Source of the DNA: Methylotenera sp.
GTDB lineage: Bacteria > Pseudomonadota > Gammaproteobacteria > Burkholderiales > Methylophilaceae
Direction of reading: 5' to 3'
DNA: 64,000 nt
NCBI RefSeq assembly: GCF_030684185.1
Contig: NZ_JAUXOY010000028.1
Span: 62,001-126,000, forward strand
The translations under genes and the position numbers were made by a program. Positions 55,321 through 63,726 of this stretch are shown piece by piece. The notes beneath the pieces are model-generated. The model saw nothing but the letters and a program-made list of their open reading frames with translations. It was not told where the DNA came from and made no database searches. Each line of letters begins with the position of its first letter. Positions within the stretch are counted from its first letter, which is position 1.

Positions 55321-56181
55321 TTAGTCGGTGTTTCGTTCCGCTATTTCATGCGCAGCAAGTGCCGCCAGTTTGTTAAGGTGACTTTCAGTTAACGTTTCAT
55401 CTGCAAGTTTTTGTGTGGTTTTTCTTACCACCTCTTCACCGCCTTCACCTTCAGGAAAAATTGCATCTGCCATTACACGGTTTGGGATTTTTACCCCTTC
55501 AATTTCTGCCCATATGCTTAAATCCAAGTAAGGTAATACTCCAAATTTAGCCCAGCCATCAAAATCTGGTCGTAGTTTGTTGTCAATGGATACACCCACT
55601 TGCTGTAATGGGCTACGTAAATTTATTAGTAATCGCTTAAATTGCTCAATTAGCGCTTTATCTGGAAGTCCCATATCTACGCTCACATGTATATGTGAAT
55701 CTTGACTTTCATTTATGTTACTAACAGGTTCATCAAGCCAAGGCTTGAAGGGATAATCGTCAGGAAAATCAAGGGGAGGTATCAAAAACATATTAAAACG
55801 ATTTCTAAAATAATTTCTGGCGTACGTGCGCTTCTCGCCTTCAATATTATTTTCTATGAGATAGAGTTCTTGAACAGTTAGCCTATGTACTCCTAAAGAG
55901 TAATTAGGCTTTTTAGCTTTAAGCTCATAAAGTTTGTCGGTCAAAAAAAACGCTCCAAATGATGCGCTATCATCTACGTAAATAATAGGACTTTTCTGAA
56001 GGAGCATGAATTGGTTTTTAATAACATCACTAATATTACTTTTTAAGTATTTCCTAATATCATGCCGCACTAACAATTGCTCATACCACCCCGCCGCATC
56101 AAGTGTTTTTGCCGCATCATATTTTTCAAGTATGAACCACGAGGGTAGCTCTCTAAAGTGCTTAATAGATTTTATTGACAA
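55321..56181 (-). CDS. DUF6387-like protein near integrase
   Basis: A 286-residue soluble protein: FRELPSWFILEKYDAAKTLD, then AAGWYEQLLVRHDIRKYL, resemble the DUF6387 family, found beside integrases in proteobacterial islands (from memory, not checked). No catalytic motif recognised. It contains a helical C-terminus ending in LNKLAALAAHEIAER. The role is unknown. It lies between AlpA and the integrase, with a structured 95-base spacer on its upstream side. Confidence 0.7.
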   Translation of the reverse strand: MSIKSIKHFRELPSWFILEKYDAAKTLDAAGWYEQLLVRHDIRKYLKSNISDVIKNQFMLLQKSPIIYVDDSASFGAFFLTDKLYELKAKKPNYSLGVHRLTVQELYLIENNIEGEKRTYARNYFRNRFNMFLIPPLDFPDDYPFKPWLDEPVSNINESQDSHIHVSVDMGLPDKALIEQFKRLLINLRSPLQQVGVSIDNKLRPDFDGWAKFGVLPYLDLSIWAEIEGVKIPNRVMADAIFPEGEGGEEVVRKTTQKLADETLTESHLNKLAALAAHEIAERNTD

Positions 56182-56212
56182 AACACGCCCCTTTACGCCC
56201 TAAATTAAGAAA

Positions 56213-56263
56213 CCACACCATTCGCTAAGGGTTGCGAGGTTCGCCCCGTCGGGCTAGGTGTGG
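56213..56263. repeat. Nested hairpin upstream of the DUF6387-like gene
   Basis: CCACACC (56213-56219) pairs with GGTGTGG (56257-56263), enclosing GCCC-CGTC-GGGC (56243-56254). It is the most GC-rich spot in the neighbourhood and lies between a small ORF and the next gene; no T-tract follows. Confidence 0.5.
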
Positions 56264-56276
56264 CTAAACTGGTTAA

Positions 56277-56438
56277 TTATTCTCTAACTAGTTGCAGGTA
56301 ATGTATTGTTGCTTTTTTATTCTCAACCGTGAGCTTTAAAAAATTTGCTGTTATAGACAATTCTTGTTCTGTAAGTTTAGGTAAACATTGCATTATCTTG
56401 AGTAAATCATTTAACTTTTCAGTATCGCTAATATTCAT
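56277..56438 (-). CDS. Small hypothetical protein, 53 residues
   Basis: Reads MNISDTEKLNDLLKIMQCLP, then KLTEQELSITANFLKLTVEN and KKATIHYLQLVRE, a charged, fully helical peptide. GAGG lies nine bases before ATG 56438. It sits between the integrase and the DUF6387-like gene on the same strand. Too short to be sure, but composition and ribosome site favour a real gene. Confidence 0.55.
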   Translation of the reverse strand: MNISDTEKLNDLLKIMQCLPKLTEQELSITANFLKLTVENKKATIHYLQLVRE

Positions 56439-56519
56439 ACCTGATAACCTCATTTTTAAGTGGCGTAAGCCTTGCCGTAATCTTGCCCTAGCAAATACTA
56501 GCCAATTTCATTAAATTGC

Positions 56520-57761
56520 TTAGGCTTGCTTAAATGGCAATACCTTTGCGCCATCCCTAGCAATGTCTAATTGGTCACTCCACCATTGCGCTAGCTTTTT
56601 ACGTTCAATATCGTATGTAGCTTCGTTATAAGTTGCGCTGATAGCGTTTTCATCTTTGTGCTGTAAAAATGAGTCTATGGCTTCTTTTCTAAATAATCCG
56701 CTTTCATTGGCTTGAGTGCTAAAAAAGTGACGGCAACCATGTGGCACGATATGGTAATCAGAAAATACGGCGTCATAGGCATTGCTAATTGCTTTATCAG
56801 AAACGGGCTTGCTGGTGAGTCTGCCTGTAAATAAATACTCGCTATGCCCTGTATATACTTTTAATTGTTTTAACGCGTCTAAGGCTTGCTTTGATAGCAT
56901 GATGGTGTGAGGCTTGGTCATGTACTTGCGTGTTTTAGAACGCTCTAGTGGCAATGTCCATATTGCAGTGTCTAAATCAAACTCCACCCATTTAGCGCAC
57001 CTTAGCTCGCTTGGTCGTTGTGCGAAACTTAATTGTAAATAAACGCATGATGCCACCTCAAAACTGCCAGCATATTCAACTAGGTTACGTAATAGCTTGC
57101 CAGCGTCTGCCATTGATTGTAAGTGAGGGAATTTACCACCGACGTGCTTAATTAGTCGCTCGTCTTTTAGCGGTATTGGGTTCTCAGATATAAGTTTGTC
57201 ACTCAATGCAAAATCAAACACAGACTTAATCCAGCCTCGTGTTTTTTCCATAAACTCTAAGGCACCACGTTTTTGCATAATCAATAAACACTTACGCACT
57301 AGCTGATTATCAATTTCACTAATGGGGTGCTTACCAATCACGCCATATACATTAGCGTTAAAAGTTTGTTTGATTTTTAGGTGCGTACTGGGTGCTAGTG
57401 TTCGCTGTTTAATTGCAAGCCAATCCTCTGCAACCCTCTGAAAGGTATTATCCGCATCTTTAGACTTTTGGTGCTTAGCCAGTTTAGCTTCTAGCACTGG
57501 GTCAACATGCTCAATCTTTACCTGTTTGCGCTTTTCGCGTGATTGCTCACGAGCTTCACTTAATGAAAGCTCAGGGTAAGTGCCTAACTGAATTAGTTTA
57601 GCCTTGCCGTGTAGGGTGGTACGAAGCTGAAAGTATTTGCTGCCGTTTGGATGTACAAGTAAAAACAAACCGTTACCATCACGAAGCGTGTACTGCTTCT
57701 CTTGAGGCTTTGAAGCTTTAATTGTAAGGTCGTCTAGTAAATCAGCTTTTAATTTTGCCAT
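56520..57761 (-). CDS. P4-type tyrosine integrase of island 2
   Basis: A 413-residue recombinase. The N-terminal DUF4102-type domain (LTIKASKPQEKQYTLRDGNG, LFLLVHPNGSKYF) is followed by a core-binding domain and the catalytic part: Arg in FAQRPSELRCAKW, HxxR in PHGCRHFFSTQ, and Tyr in ISATYNEATYDIER. It is only distantly like the island 1 integrase apart from the tail (AKVLPFKQA in both). It starts 165 bases from the 3' end of tRNA-Leu, its target. Confidence 0.95.
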   Translation of the reverse strand: MAKLKADLLDDLTIKASKPQEKQYTLRDGNGLFLLVHPNGSKYFQLRTTLHGKAKLIQLGTYPELSLSEAREQSREKRKQVKIEHVDPVLEAKLAKHQKSKDADNTFQRVAEDWLAIKQRTLAPSTHLKIKQTFNANVYGVIGKHPISEIDNQLVRKCLLIMQKRGALEFMEKTRGWIKSVFDFALSDKLISENPIPLKDERLIKHVGGKFPHLQSMADAGKLLRNLVEYAGSFEVASCVYLQLSFAQRPSELRCAKWVEFDLDTAIWTLPLERSKTRKYMTKPHTIMLSKQALDALKQLKVYTGHSEYLFTGRLTSKPVSDKAISNAYDAVFSDYHIVPHGCRHFFSTQANESGLFRKEAIDSFLQHKDENAISATYNEATYDIERKKLAQWWSDQLDIARDGAKVLPFKQA

Positions 57762-57811
57762 GAAAACGTATAAAAATTATGTGTAAGATGATTTTATACG
57801 TTTTTTTATAC
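57762..57811. repeat. Arm-like repeats beside integrase 2
   Basis: AAAACGTATAAAAAT (57764-57778) and ATTTTATACGTTTTTTT (57791-57807) are inverted copies of the same core as at 44352-44380. They overlap the integrase promoter region, so integrase binding here could also repress its own gene. Confidence 0.5.
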
Positions 57812-57925
57812 ATATTGTAAAGCGACATTATGATACGACATGATGCGCCGTGAAGCGCATTATTGGGATAACTCATTGTATTTATTGAGGTTTGATACAG
57901 AATGATACTACTTGAAACTAACTAA

Positions 57926-58010
57926 TGGTGCCGACGGAGAGACTCGAACTCTCACGACCTAAGTCACAGCCACCTCAAGGCTGCGTGTCTACCAATTCCA
58001 CCACGACGGC
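57926..58010 (-). tRNA. tRNA-Leu (anticodon GAG)
   Basis: An 85-nt class II tRNA with encoded CCA. The anticodon stem CAGCC/GGCTG carries loop TTGAGGT; a long variable arm and T-arm GAGAG TTCGAGT CTCTC follow; discriminator A. The acceptor stem GCCGTCG/CGTCGGC has a U-U mismatch at pair 5-68. The 3' end is the attachment site of island 2. It is located between secG and the island. Confidence 0.96.
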
Positions 58011-58042
58011 ATTTTATTGAGCTTACGCCCAAGAAATTTCAA

Positions 58043-58396
58043 CTATTTAGGTATGTCTTGCGTAGTTGTCGTATTTGCCTCAGCAGGAGTTGATGCAGGC
58101 ACATCTACGGCCTTAGGGGTAACGTTTTGAGTGACACTTGCTTTAATGACACTGCCACCGCTTTCTTTATGGCTAGCCATATAAGCAAGCGTTAGACTTG
58201 TGGCAAAAAACACTACCACAAAGGCTGCGGTTGCGCGACTCATAAAGTTAGCTGAACCCGATACACCAAACAAACTGCCAGATGCACCAGCACCAAACGA
58301 AGCGCCCATATCCGCACCTTTGCCATGCTGTAAAAGCACTAAAGTAATGACGCCTAGCGCTGCAATAACATGAATTACCAATACAAATTTTTCCAT
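58043..58396 (-). CDS. secG: Preprotein translocase subunit SecG
   Basis: The 117-residue SecG of the SecYEG channel. Two membrane helices (about 3-22 and 54-74) flank the conserved VLLQHGKGADMGASFGAGAS and FGVSGSANFMSRATA segments. A hydrophilic Thr/Ala-rich tail follows. It is placed between tpiA and tRNA-Leu, the normal betaproteobacterial order. Confidence 0.97.
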   Translation of the reverse strand: MEKFVLVIHVIAALGVITLVLLQHGKGADMGASFGAGASGSLFGVSGSANFMSRATAAFVVVFFATSLTLAYMASHKESGGSVIKASVTQNVTPKAVDVPASTPAEANTTTTQDIPK

Positions 58397-58458
58397 TTTC
58401 CACCTAATACTATTTAATATTTACAAGCTTTGCCTTCACTTACACACCATTTCACTCT

Positions 58459-59211
58459 CTAGGTTGCAGCGCGACATATTCCTTCAAATTCTTGTGCGTT
58501 TAACGAGCACTTGCCGATAAGACCGCCGTCTATATCCTGCATAACGAATAATTGTACCGCATTTTGAGGGTTTACGCTCCCCCCATATAGGATTTTCAGG
58601 CTTGCCGCAGCCGATTTATCTAACACAGCAACCTTGCCTCGAATAAACTCATGCATACTTTGAGCTTGATCTGAACTGGCCGCCAAGCCTGTGCCTATTG
58701 CCCAAATTGGCTCATATGAAACCACTGCATTGGCAAATACTCCGGCACCATAGGTATTGATAATAGTGTCTAATTGCTTACCTACCACCATTTGCATAAC
58801 GCCTGCCTCGCGCTCAATCAGCGTTTCACCGACACATAAAATTGGTATTATTCCATGCGCTTTAGCTTGCGCGAATTTAGTTGCAATATTTTCGTCAGAC
58901 TCACAATAAGCAGTAGCTCGTTCTGAGTGACCAATAATCACATAGCGCGCGCCAAAATCTTTTAACATTACAGCGCTCACTTCACCTGTATAGGCACCAA
59001 CAGCGTCCTTACTTATATTCTGCGCACCCCAGGCAATATTGGTGTTTTGTAGTATAGATTGCGCTTGCGCGAGGTAAGGGTAAGGTACACAAACCACAAC
59101 ATCGATATTATTTATTGGAGTGATTTTTTGAATGTAGGCCTCTAACAACTGCTTATTGGAGGCTAAGTTACCATGCATTTTCCAATTGGCTACTACTAAC
59201 TTTCGTGGCAT
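58459..59211 (-). CDS. tpiA: Triosephosphate isomerase
   Basis: The 250-residue glycolytic and gluconeogenic enzyme. Active-site residues: Asn9 and Lys11 (VANWKMHGN), His95 (IIGHSERAT) and Glu167 ([13 protein letters not shown]), with the phosphate loop [12 protein letters not shown]. Start ATG 59211 has AGGG six bases upstream; a longer reading from 59244 adds eleven unlikely residues. Confidence 0.98.
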   Translation of the reverse strand: MPRKLVVANWKMHGNLASNKQLLEAYIQKITPINNIDVVVCVPYPYLAQAQSILQNTNIAWGAQNISKDAVGAYTGEVSAVMLKDFGARYVIIGHSERATAYCESDENIATKFAQAKAHGIIPILCVGETLIEREAGVMQMVVGKQLDTIINTYGAGVFANAVVSYEPIWAIGTGLAASSDQAQSMHEFIRGKVAVLDKSAAASLKILYGGSVNPQNAVQLFVMQDIDGGLIGKCSLNAQEFEGICRAAT

Positions 59212-59300
59212 GTGAACCCTAATATTTTTATATAATTTTTGCACTTGATTTTAATGCACTTCTAAAGCAGCGCCATTCTAGCTATTATGCACTATTGCAG

Positions 59301-60134
59301 TCAATTCAAGCCGTTAAGTCTATTGATTGTTTGACGTACTTCAATGATGACTTCTGAGGCAGTCAAACCGACTGGGCCGATGCCTTTTGCAACTAAAGCA
59401 TCCGCCGCCGCACCGTGCAAATAAACGCCAAGTTTTGCAGCTTCTAACCCGCTTAAGCCTTGCGCAATGAAACTGCCAATAATACCGCTTAGCACATCCC
59501 CAGTACCGCCACTCGCTAGCCCTGCGTTACCCGTGGTGTTCAAAAACCAACTGCCGTCATGATGTGCAACAATGCTACCAGCCCCTTTTAATACACAGCT
59601 TGCGTGAAATGTACTCGCTAAGTTCAGCGCACTCTCAGCACGATTTTTCTGGATCGCTTCACTGTCAATTGCTTGCAATCTAGCCGCCTCCCCTGCGTGG
59701 GGGGTGATAACAGTTTCAGCATGGCGGTTTTTGCAAATTGCGCCTAAATGAGCATGCTTGGCAAGCAAATTAAGGGCGTCCGCATCCAGCAGCATCGGCA
59801 CATCTTGCGCTAACCAAAACTCTAGCAATTCAATTGCGGTATTTGATTGCCCAAGCCCTGGCCCAATAACCACACAATTCAATTGCGTCAATTGAGTTAA
59901 ATCAGCTGGCGAACGAAACATGATTTCCGGCTGATTTAAATCCACACCAGGCGCGTTACTGGACAACACTGCCGCGTAAACACGCCCTGCGCCACTGAAC
60001 AAGGCGGCTCTTGAGGCCAACAGCACTGCGCCTGCCATACTAAAATCGCCGCCTATAATCGCAACACTACCAAACGAACCTTTATGTGCATCAATTTTAC
60101 GCGGAGGCAAAGCAGGCTGAAACATGCTTTGCAC
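59301..60134 (-). CDS. nnrD: ADP-dependent (S)-NAD(P)H-hydrate dehydratase
   Basis: A 277-residue enzyme of the YjeF C-terminal (ribokinase-like) family that repairs hydrated NAD(P)H. Motifs: DAHKGSFGSVAIIGGDFSMA, VVIGPGLGQ, the ITPHAGEAARL region, and the ATP-site NTTGNAGLASGGTGDVLSG. The epimerase domain usually fused in other bacteria is absent here. Start could be GTG 60134 or ATG 60125; no clear ribosome site. Between tpiA and recJ. Confidence 0.92.
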   Translation of the reverse strand: MQSMFQPALPPRKIDAHKGSFGSVAIIGGDFSMAGAVLLASRAALFSGAGRVYAAVLSSNAPGVDLNQPEIMFRSPADLTQLTQLNCVVIGPGLGQSNTAIELLEFWLAQDVPMLLDADALNLLAKHAHLGAICKNRHAETVITPHAGEAARLQAIDSEAIQKNRAESALNLASTFHASCVLKGAGSIVAHHDGSWFLNTTGNAGLASGGTGDVLSGIIGSFIAQGLSGLEAAKLGVYLHGAAADALVAKGIGPVGLTASEVIIEVRQTINRLNGLN

Positions 60135-60201
60135 TAAGTGATGCGCGTTGGTTTTTTCAGTGTTGATAATATTTCATCCCGGATTTTAGTTTCACTTGCA
60201 T

Positions 60202-61896
60202 TTAAGTTTCACTTACTACGTATCGTACATTTAATTGCACTTTTTGCGAACCATTGTAGCTATTGGTTTGCAGTTGATAAGCCGCCTGAATTTGATCAGG
60301 TAAGAACTCGGGCTGATTAAAACAAATGGCATCAATCACAATCGAGTCTTTTTTTAAGCTTAATTTTAAATGCTTCTCACCCAGTACGCGCTGATTGACC
60401 ACTTTAAACGCATCGTAAAACAAAGGTGGCGCAAAACCCTGACCCCAAACCTGATTCTCAAGAGTTTGCGCGACTTTAAACGTCATTTCGTGACTATCCA
60501 AACTCCCGTCAACCTCAAGGATAGATTCTAAATCAGCTTCTGTAATCAGGCTTTTTACTACGGCTTCGAAGCTATGATTAAAAAGTTTAAAATCAACCTG
60601 TTTAATGGTAAGACCAGCTGCCATGGCGTGTCCGCCAAATTTCAGGATTAAATCGGGTTGGTGTTTGCTGAGTAAATCTAACGCATCCCGTAAGTGCAGG
60701 CTAGCGATGGAGCGACCAGAGCCTTTAAGCAAACCACTTCCCGCATCAGCAAATGCAATCACAGGGCGATGATAGCGCTCTTTAATACGCGAGGCTAGAA
60801 TGCCAATCACGCCTTGGTGCCAGTCAACTTGATACATACTGATAGCAAATTGATTGGCCACATCAATGTCGTCAAGTGACAGATTAGCCCCATCTTGCAT
60901 ATCCGCTTCTATGCTGCGACGTTGCACGTTTAAATCCTGCAGGCGATGCGCAATTTGAGTAGCTTCAACCTCAGAATCGGCCAGCAAACATTGAATGCCT
61001 AGCGTCATGTCATCCAACCTGCCAGCGGCATTCAACCTTGGGCCTACATAAAAACCCAAATCCTGTGCATTAGTCGTTTGCGGCTGCCGGCCACTCACGC
61101 GTAATAAAGCTAAAATACCTTGCGAGCATGCACCCGCGCGAATTCTACGCAAGCCTTGCTCTACTAAAATACGATTATTGTCATCCAGTTTCACAAGATC
61201 TGCCACTGTACCAAGTGCAACTAAATCAAGCAGCTCAGTTAAATTTGGCTCTGGTTTTTCCCTATAATGTCCACGCTCACGCAGCTCTGCACGTAAAGCG
61301 AGCAAACAATAGAACATCACGCCCACGCCTGCCAGATTTTTACTTAAAAAATCACAACCATGCTGATTCGGATTGATAATGCAAGCGGCTTGTGGCGTCA
61401 CTTGACCTGGCAGATGATGATCCGTAATCAATACTTGCATGCCAAGTGCATTGGCAGCTGCCACGCCATCTACGCTGGCAATACCGTTATCTACGGTAAT
61501 AATGATGTCTGGGCTTTGCAACGCTGCGAGCTGAACAATTTCAGGTGTTAAGCCATAGCCGTACTCAAAACGATTCGGCACTAAAAAATTAACGTTTGCG
61601 CCAAACATACGCAAGCCTTTAACGGCAACAGCGGTCGCGGTGGCGCCATCAGCATCATAATCACCTATCACTAGCAATTTTTTATTAGCAGCAATCGCAT
61701 CTGCCAATATCTTCGCCATTGCTACGTTATTAGTGAGCGTACTGGGTGGCAACAAACCACTTAGATTTGCCCTAAGCTGCGTCGCATCAGTAACACCACG
61801 TGCAGCCAATAAACGTGCCATAAGCGGCGACAGCCCTGCTGCCTGCAATTGCTGCTCTGCTTGTAGCTGAGTTTTACGTTGTACTATTTTGGTCAT
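60202..61896 (-). CDS. recJ: Single-stranded-DNA-specific exonuclease RecJ
   Basis: A 564-residue 5'-3' exonuclease of the DHH family. Metal-binding motifs: GDYDADG (79-84), VDNG (about 135-138), ITDHH (157-161) and a DHHA1 domain with GGHAMAAGL. A C-terminal OB-fold-like region follows. Start chosen at ATG 61896, eleven bases after the upstream stop; a TTG at 61914 would overlap the previous gene by eight bases. Functions in recombination and mismatch repair. Confidence 0.96.
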   Translation of the reverse strand: MTKIVQRKTQLQAEQQLQAAGLSPLMARLLAARGVTDATQLRANLSGLLPPSTLTNNVAMAKILADAIAANKKLLVIGDYDADGATATAVAVKGLRMFGANVNFLVPNRFEYGYGLTPEIVQLAALQSPDIIITVDNGIASVDGVAAANALGMQVLITDHHLPGQVTPQAACIINPNQHGCDFLSKNLAGVGVMFYCLLALRAELRERGHYREKPEPNLTELLDLVALGTVADLVKLDDNNRILVEQGLRRIRAGACSQGILALLRVSGRQPQTTNAQDLGFYVGPRLNAAGRLDDMTLGIQCLLADSEVEATQIAHRLQDLNVQRRSIEADMQDGANLSLDDIDVANQFAISMYQVDWHQGVIGILASRIKERYHRPVIAFADAGSGLLKGSGRSIASLHLRDALDLLSKHQPDLILKFGGHAMAAGLTIKQVDFKLFNHSFEAVVKSLITEADLESILEVDGSLDSHEMTFKVAQTLENQVWGQGFAPPLFYDAFKVVNQRVLGEKHLKLSLKKDSIVIDAICFNQPEFLPDQIQAAYQLQTNSYNGSQKVQLNVRYVVSET

Positions 61897-61906
61897 GATG
61901 GTTTTA

Positions 61907-62863
61907 TCATTCAAGGTAATCGATTACAGGTTTTGGCTTACGCCAAAATTTGTAAGTGTCTATTGGACTTATATCTATCGTTAAACTTTTTTCATAAAAC
62001 CCTAAATTTAAAGTTATGCGTTTGATTTTTTTTGATTTTAATGCAGCAAATAAGGGACGAAACCAAACCTCATCCAAGTTATTTATTTGCGGCAAGTGCA
62101 GCCGCACATGCTGTGCAGTACTTTGCAAAACTTCATCTAAATTGGCTGGTAATGTTTTGTAGGGCGTCTTTGCCAACTTTGCCAGCCCTTGATAAAAGAC
62201 AGTATTGGCTAGAATCAAATCCATATCATGATGTAAGGCATTCAATTGCGGCATCGCACCGCCACCTGATAGCCAAACACTATTAGCTGCAACTTCACCT
62301 GCAGATTCTCGCGCCTCATTGACTGGATGCTCATGCAGCAACATCTGCACCTCATTTAGTACAGCCAACCACTTTGAATATTCATCACCTGTCGGCAAAA
62401 ATTGATGAATATTTTTATCTATAGCAACACTAGGCAAGCTTGTTTTAATCTGCGGAGTTTTATCACAACGCAGATACCAAGCGCCTGATTTGCCGATAAA
62501 GAATGCTAAACCGTCTTGAGCGAAATGTTGATTCAAGCTGACAATCAAAAGTTCTGCATGTTCACGCGCCACAAACAATGGCCCTGGCTCCGCTAAACTA
62601 AAGCAATCGCGTTGCAATGCCAAATGAACAGAATCAGCACGCAGCCAATAAGCATCGCCTACATCCAAACCATCTACCGTAGCGGAAATAGCAGCTATCG
62701 GATAATCTGGTGTAGCTTGCAATGCAAATTGCTCACAGACTAAGGTCTCTAGCGGCTTGTCTACTCGGCTCACTTGCCCTTTAGCCAGCAAGTTCGCTAA
62801 ACTGCTGTCAGTTTTCAAGCCTGATAATTCTGCGCTTAAAACGCAATCTATTGTTATTTCCAC
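61907..62863 (-). CDS. RpfE-type / phosphoglycerate-mutase-like protein of unknown function
   Basis: A 318-residue soluble protein. The combination YPIAAISATVDGLDVGDAYW, LVAREHAELLIVSLNQHF and the C-terminal ANSVWLSGGGAMPQ followed by LANTVFYQGLAKLA matches a betaproteobacterial family usually annotated as a regulatory or cofactor-independent phosphoglycerate mutase-like protein and located just before recJ. I do not see a complete mutase active site. The reaction is not known. Confidence 0.78.
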   Translation of the reverse strand: MEITIDCVLSAELSGLKTDSSLANLLAKGQVSRVDKPLETLVCEQFALQATPDYPIAAISATVDGLDVGDAYWLRADSVHLALQRDCFSLAEPGPLFVAREHAELLIVSLNQHFAQDGLAFFIGKSGAWYLRCDKTPQIKTSLPSVAIDKNIHQFLPTGDEYSKWLAVLNEVQMLLHEHPVNEARESAGEVAANSVWLSGGGAMPQLNALHHDMDLILANTVFYQGLAKLAKTPYKTLPANLDEVLQSTAQHVRLHLPQINNLDEVWFRPLFAALKSKKIKRITLNLGFYEKSLTIDISPIDTYKFWRKPKPVIDYLE

Positions 62864-62938
62864 GCGCTATTCTTAAGTAGAGTTGATAGCCTAGATTTTA
62901 CTTGCAAGCTTGGTGACTTGGGAGTTTTAAAAAATAAA

Positions 62939-62971
62939 AAGCCCAGCAGCCATAATTTGGCTGCCGGGCTT
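62939..62971. terminator. Intrinsic terminator after the glycine-zipper gene
   Basis: AAGCCCAGCAGCCA-type stem (62939-62952) pairs with TGGCTGCCGGGCTT (62958-62971) with one mismatch; on the minus strand it is followed by TTTTTATTTTTT. It ends transcription of the 63013 gene. Confidence 0.85.
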
Positions 62972-63012
62972 CAAAAACACTTACGTTTTATAAGTTAACA
63001 ATTACTCATAAA

Positions 63013-63726
63013 CTAATAATAACGGCGGTCACCTCGATGCTCTTCATAACGGTCATCACCACCGCGACGATTATCCCAGCCTCCACGATCATCGCGATTA
63101 TGTCGTCTGTGCTTACCTTCCCAGCCACGGTTGTTATAGCTATAGCGCGCTGGCTCAATATAAGTAATCTGTGAAACGATGCGACTGCGCGGCTCTATAG
63201 CAACACTTACATCAATATATCTACCAGGCTGATCATTTGTCACCGTAGTATAGGTTCTACCGTTGTATTCATACGTGACCAAATAGCCAGTATTCACCGT
63301 TTGCCAACTATCAACCTGGTAGCAACTTTGAACTGGCACAGTGCGGGTACTGCCATAATTACGTTGATTGTTAGCAATACTATTACCGGTCATTGCACCA
63401 ACGCCAGCCCCTACCGCAGCGGCAGCCACGCGACCATTACCTTTACCGATCGTACTGCCAAGTAAACCACCTGCAATACCGCCGATTAACGCACCTGCAA
63501 CATTGTTATTACCTCCATTACTGTAGCTTTGTTGCTGATATTCTGTACGGCATTCTTGACGTGGCACATTCACACGCTCCACTTGAGGTGTAGCTGAAAG
63601 CACACGGGCTGTATCGGTGTATTGATCAGTAGCCATGGCTGGCGCTGCAAATATAGCCGTCAATAAAGCTGGCACCAGCATTTTTACTCGCACACTTTTA
63701 GTGATATTCAATTTAAGGCCATTCAT
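63013..63726 (-). CDS. Glycine-zipper 2TM envelope protein
   Basis: A 237-residue exported protein. The signal peptide (about 1-32, cleavage after APAMA) has an extended n-region. Residues about 77-118 hold the glycine zipper (NNNVAGALIGGIAGGLLGST, then IGKGNGRVAAAAVGAGVGAM), as in SlyB/17-kDa antigen-type outer-membrane proteins, but no lipobox is present. Two cysteines lie outside the zipper (RQECRTEY and QSCYQVDS). A beta-rich segment follows, then an Arg/Asp/Gly-rich tail (RRGGDDRYEEHRGDRRYY). AGGAG precedes the ATG. Confidence 0.88.
   Translation of the reverse strand: MNGLKLNITKSVRVKMLVPALLTAIFAAPAMATDQYTDTARVLSATPQVERVNVPRQECRTEYQQQSYSNGGNNNVAGALIGGIAGGLLGSTIGKGNGRVAAAAVGAGVGAMTGNSIANNQRNYGSTRTVPVQSCYQVDSWQTVNTGYLVTYEYNGRTYTTVTNDQPGRYIDVSVAIEPRSRIVSQITYIEPARYSYNNRGWEGKHRRHNRDDRGGWDNRRGGDDRYEEHRGDRRYY

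Larger units (their letters stand above)
44281..57949. mobile_element. Integrative island 2 at tRNA-Leu(GAG), about 13.7 kb
   Basis: Bounded by a tRNA-Leu 3' end copy at 44281 and the tRNA itself. The integrase gene sits next to the tRNA. Then come a small ORF, a DUF6387-like gene, AlpA, CHC2 zinc-finger, primase-helicase and TubC_N-like genes, a repeat-rich cargo zone with decayed genes, a Sel1-repeat protein, and a large restriction-modification-like gene at the left end. ATTTTTATACG-type repeats occur at both ends. No conjugation genes, so it is a mobilisable or satellite-like element at best. Both islands share the AlpA-CHC2 arrangement. Confidence 0.88.
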
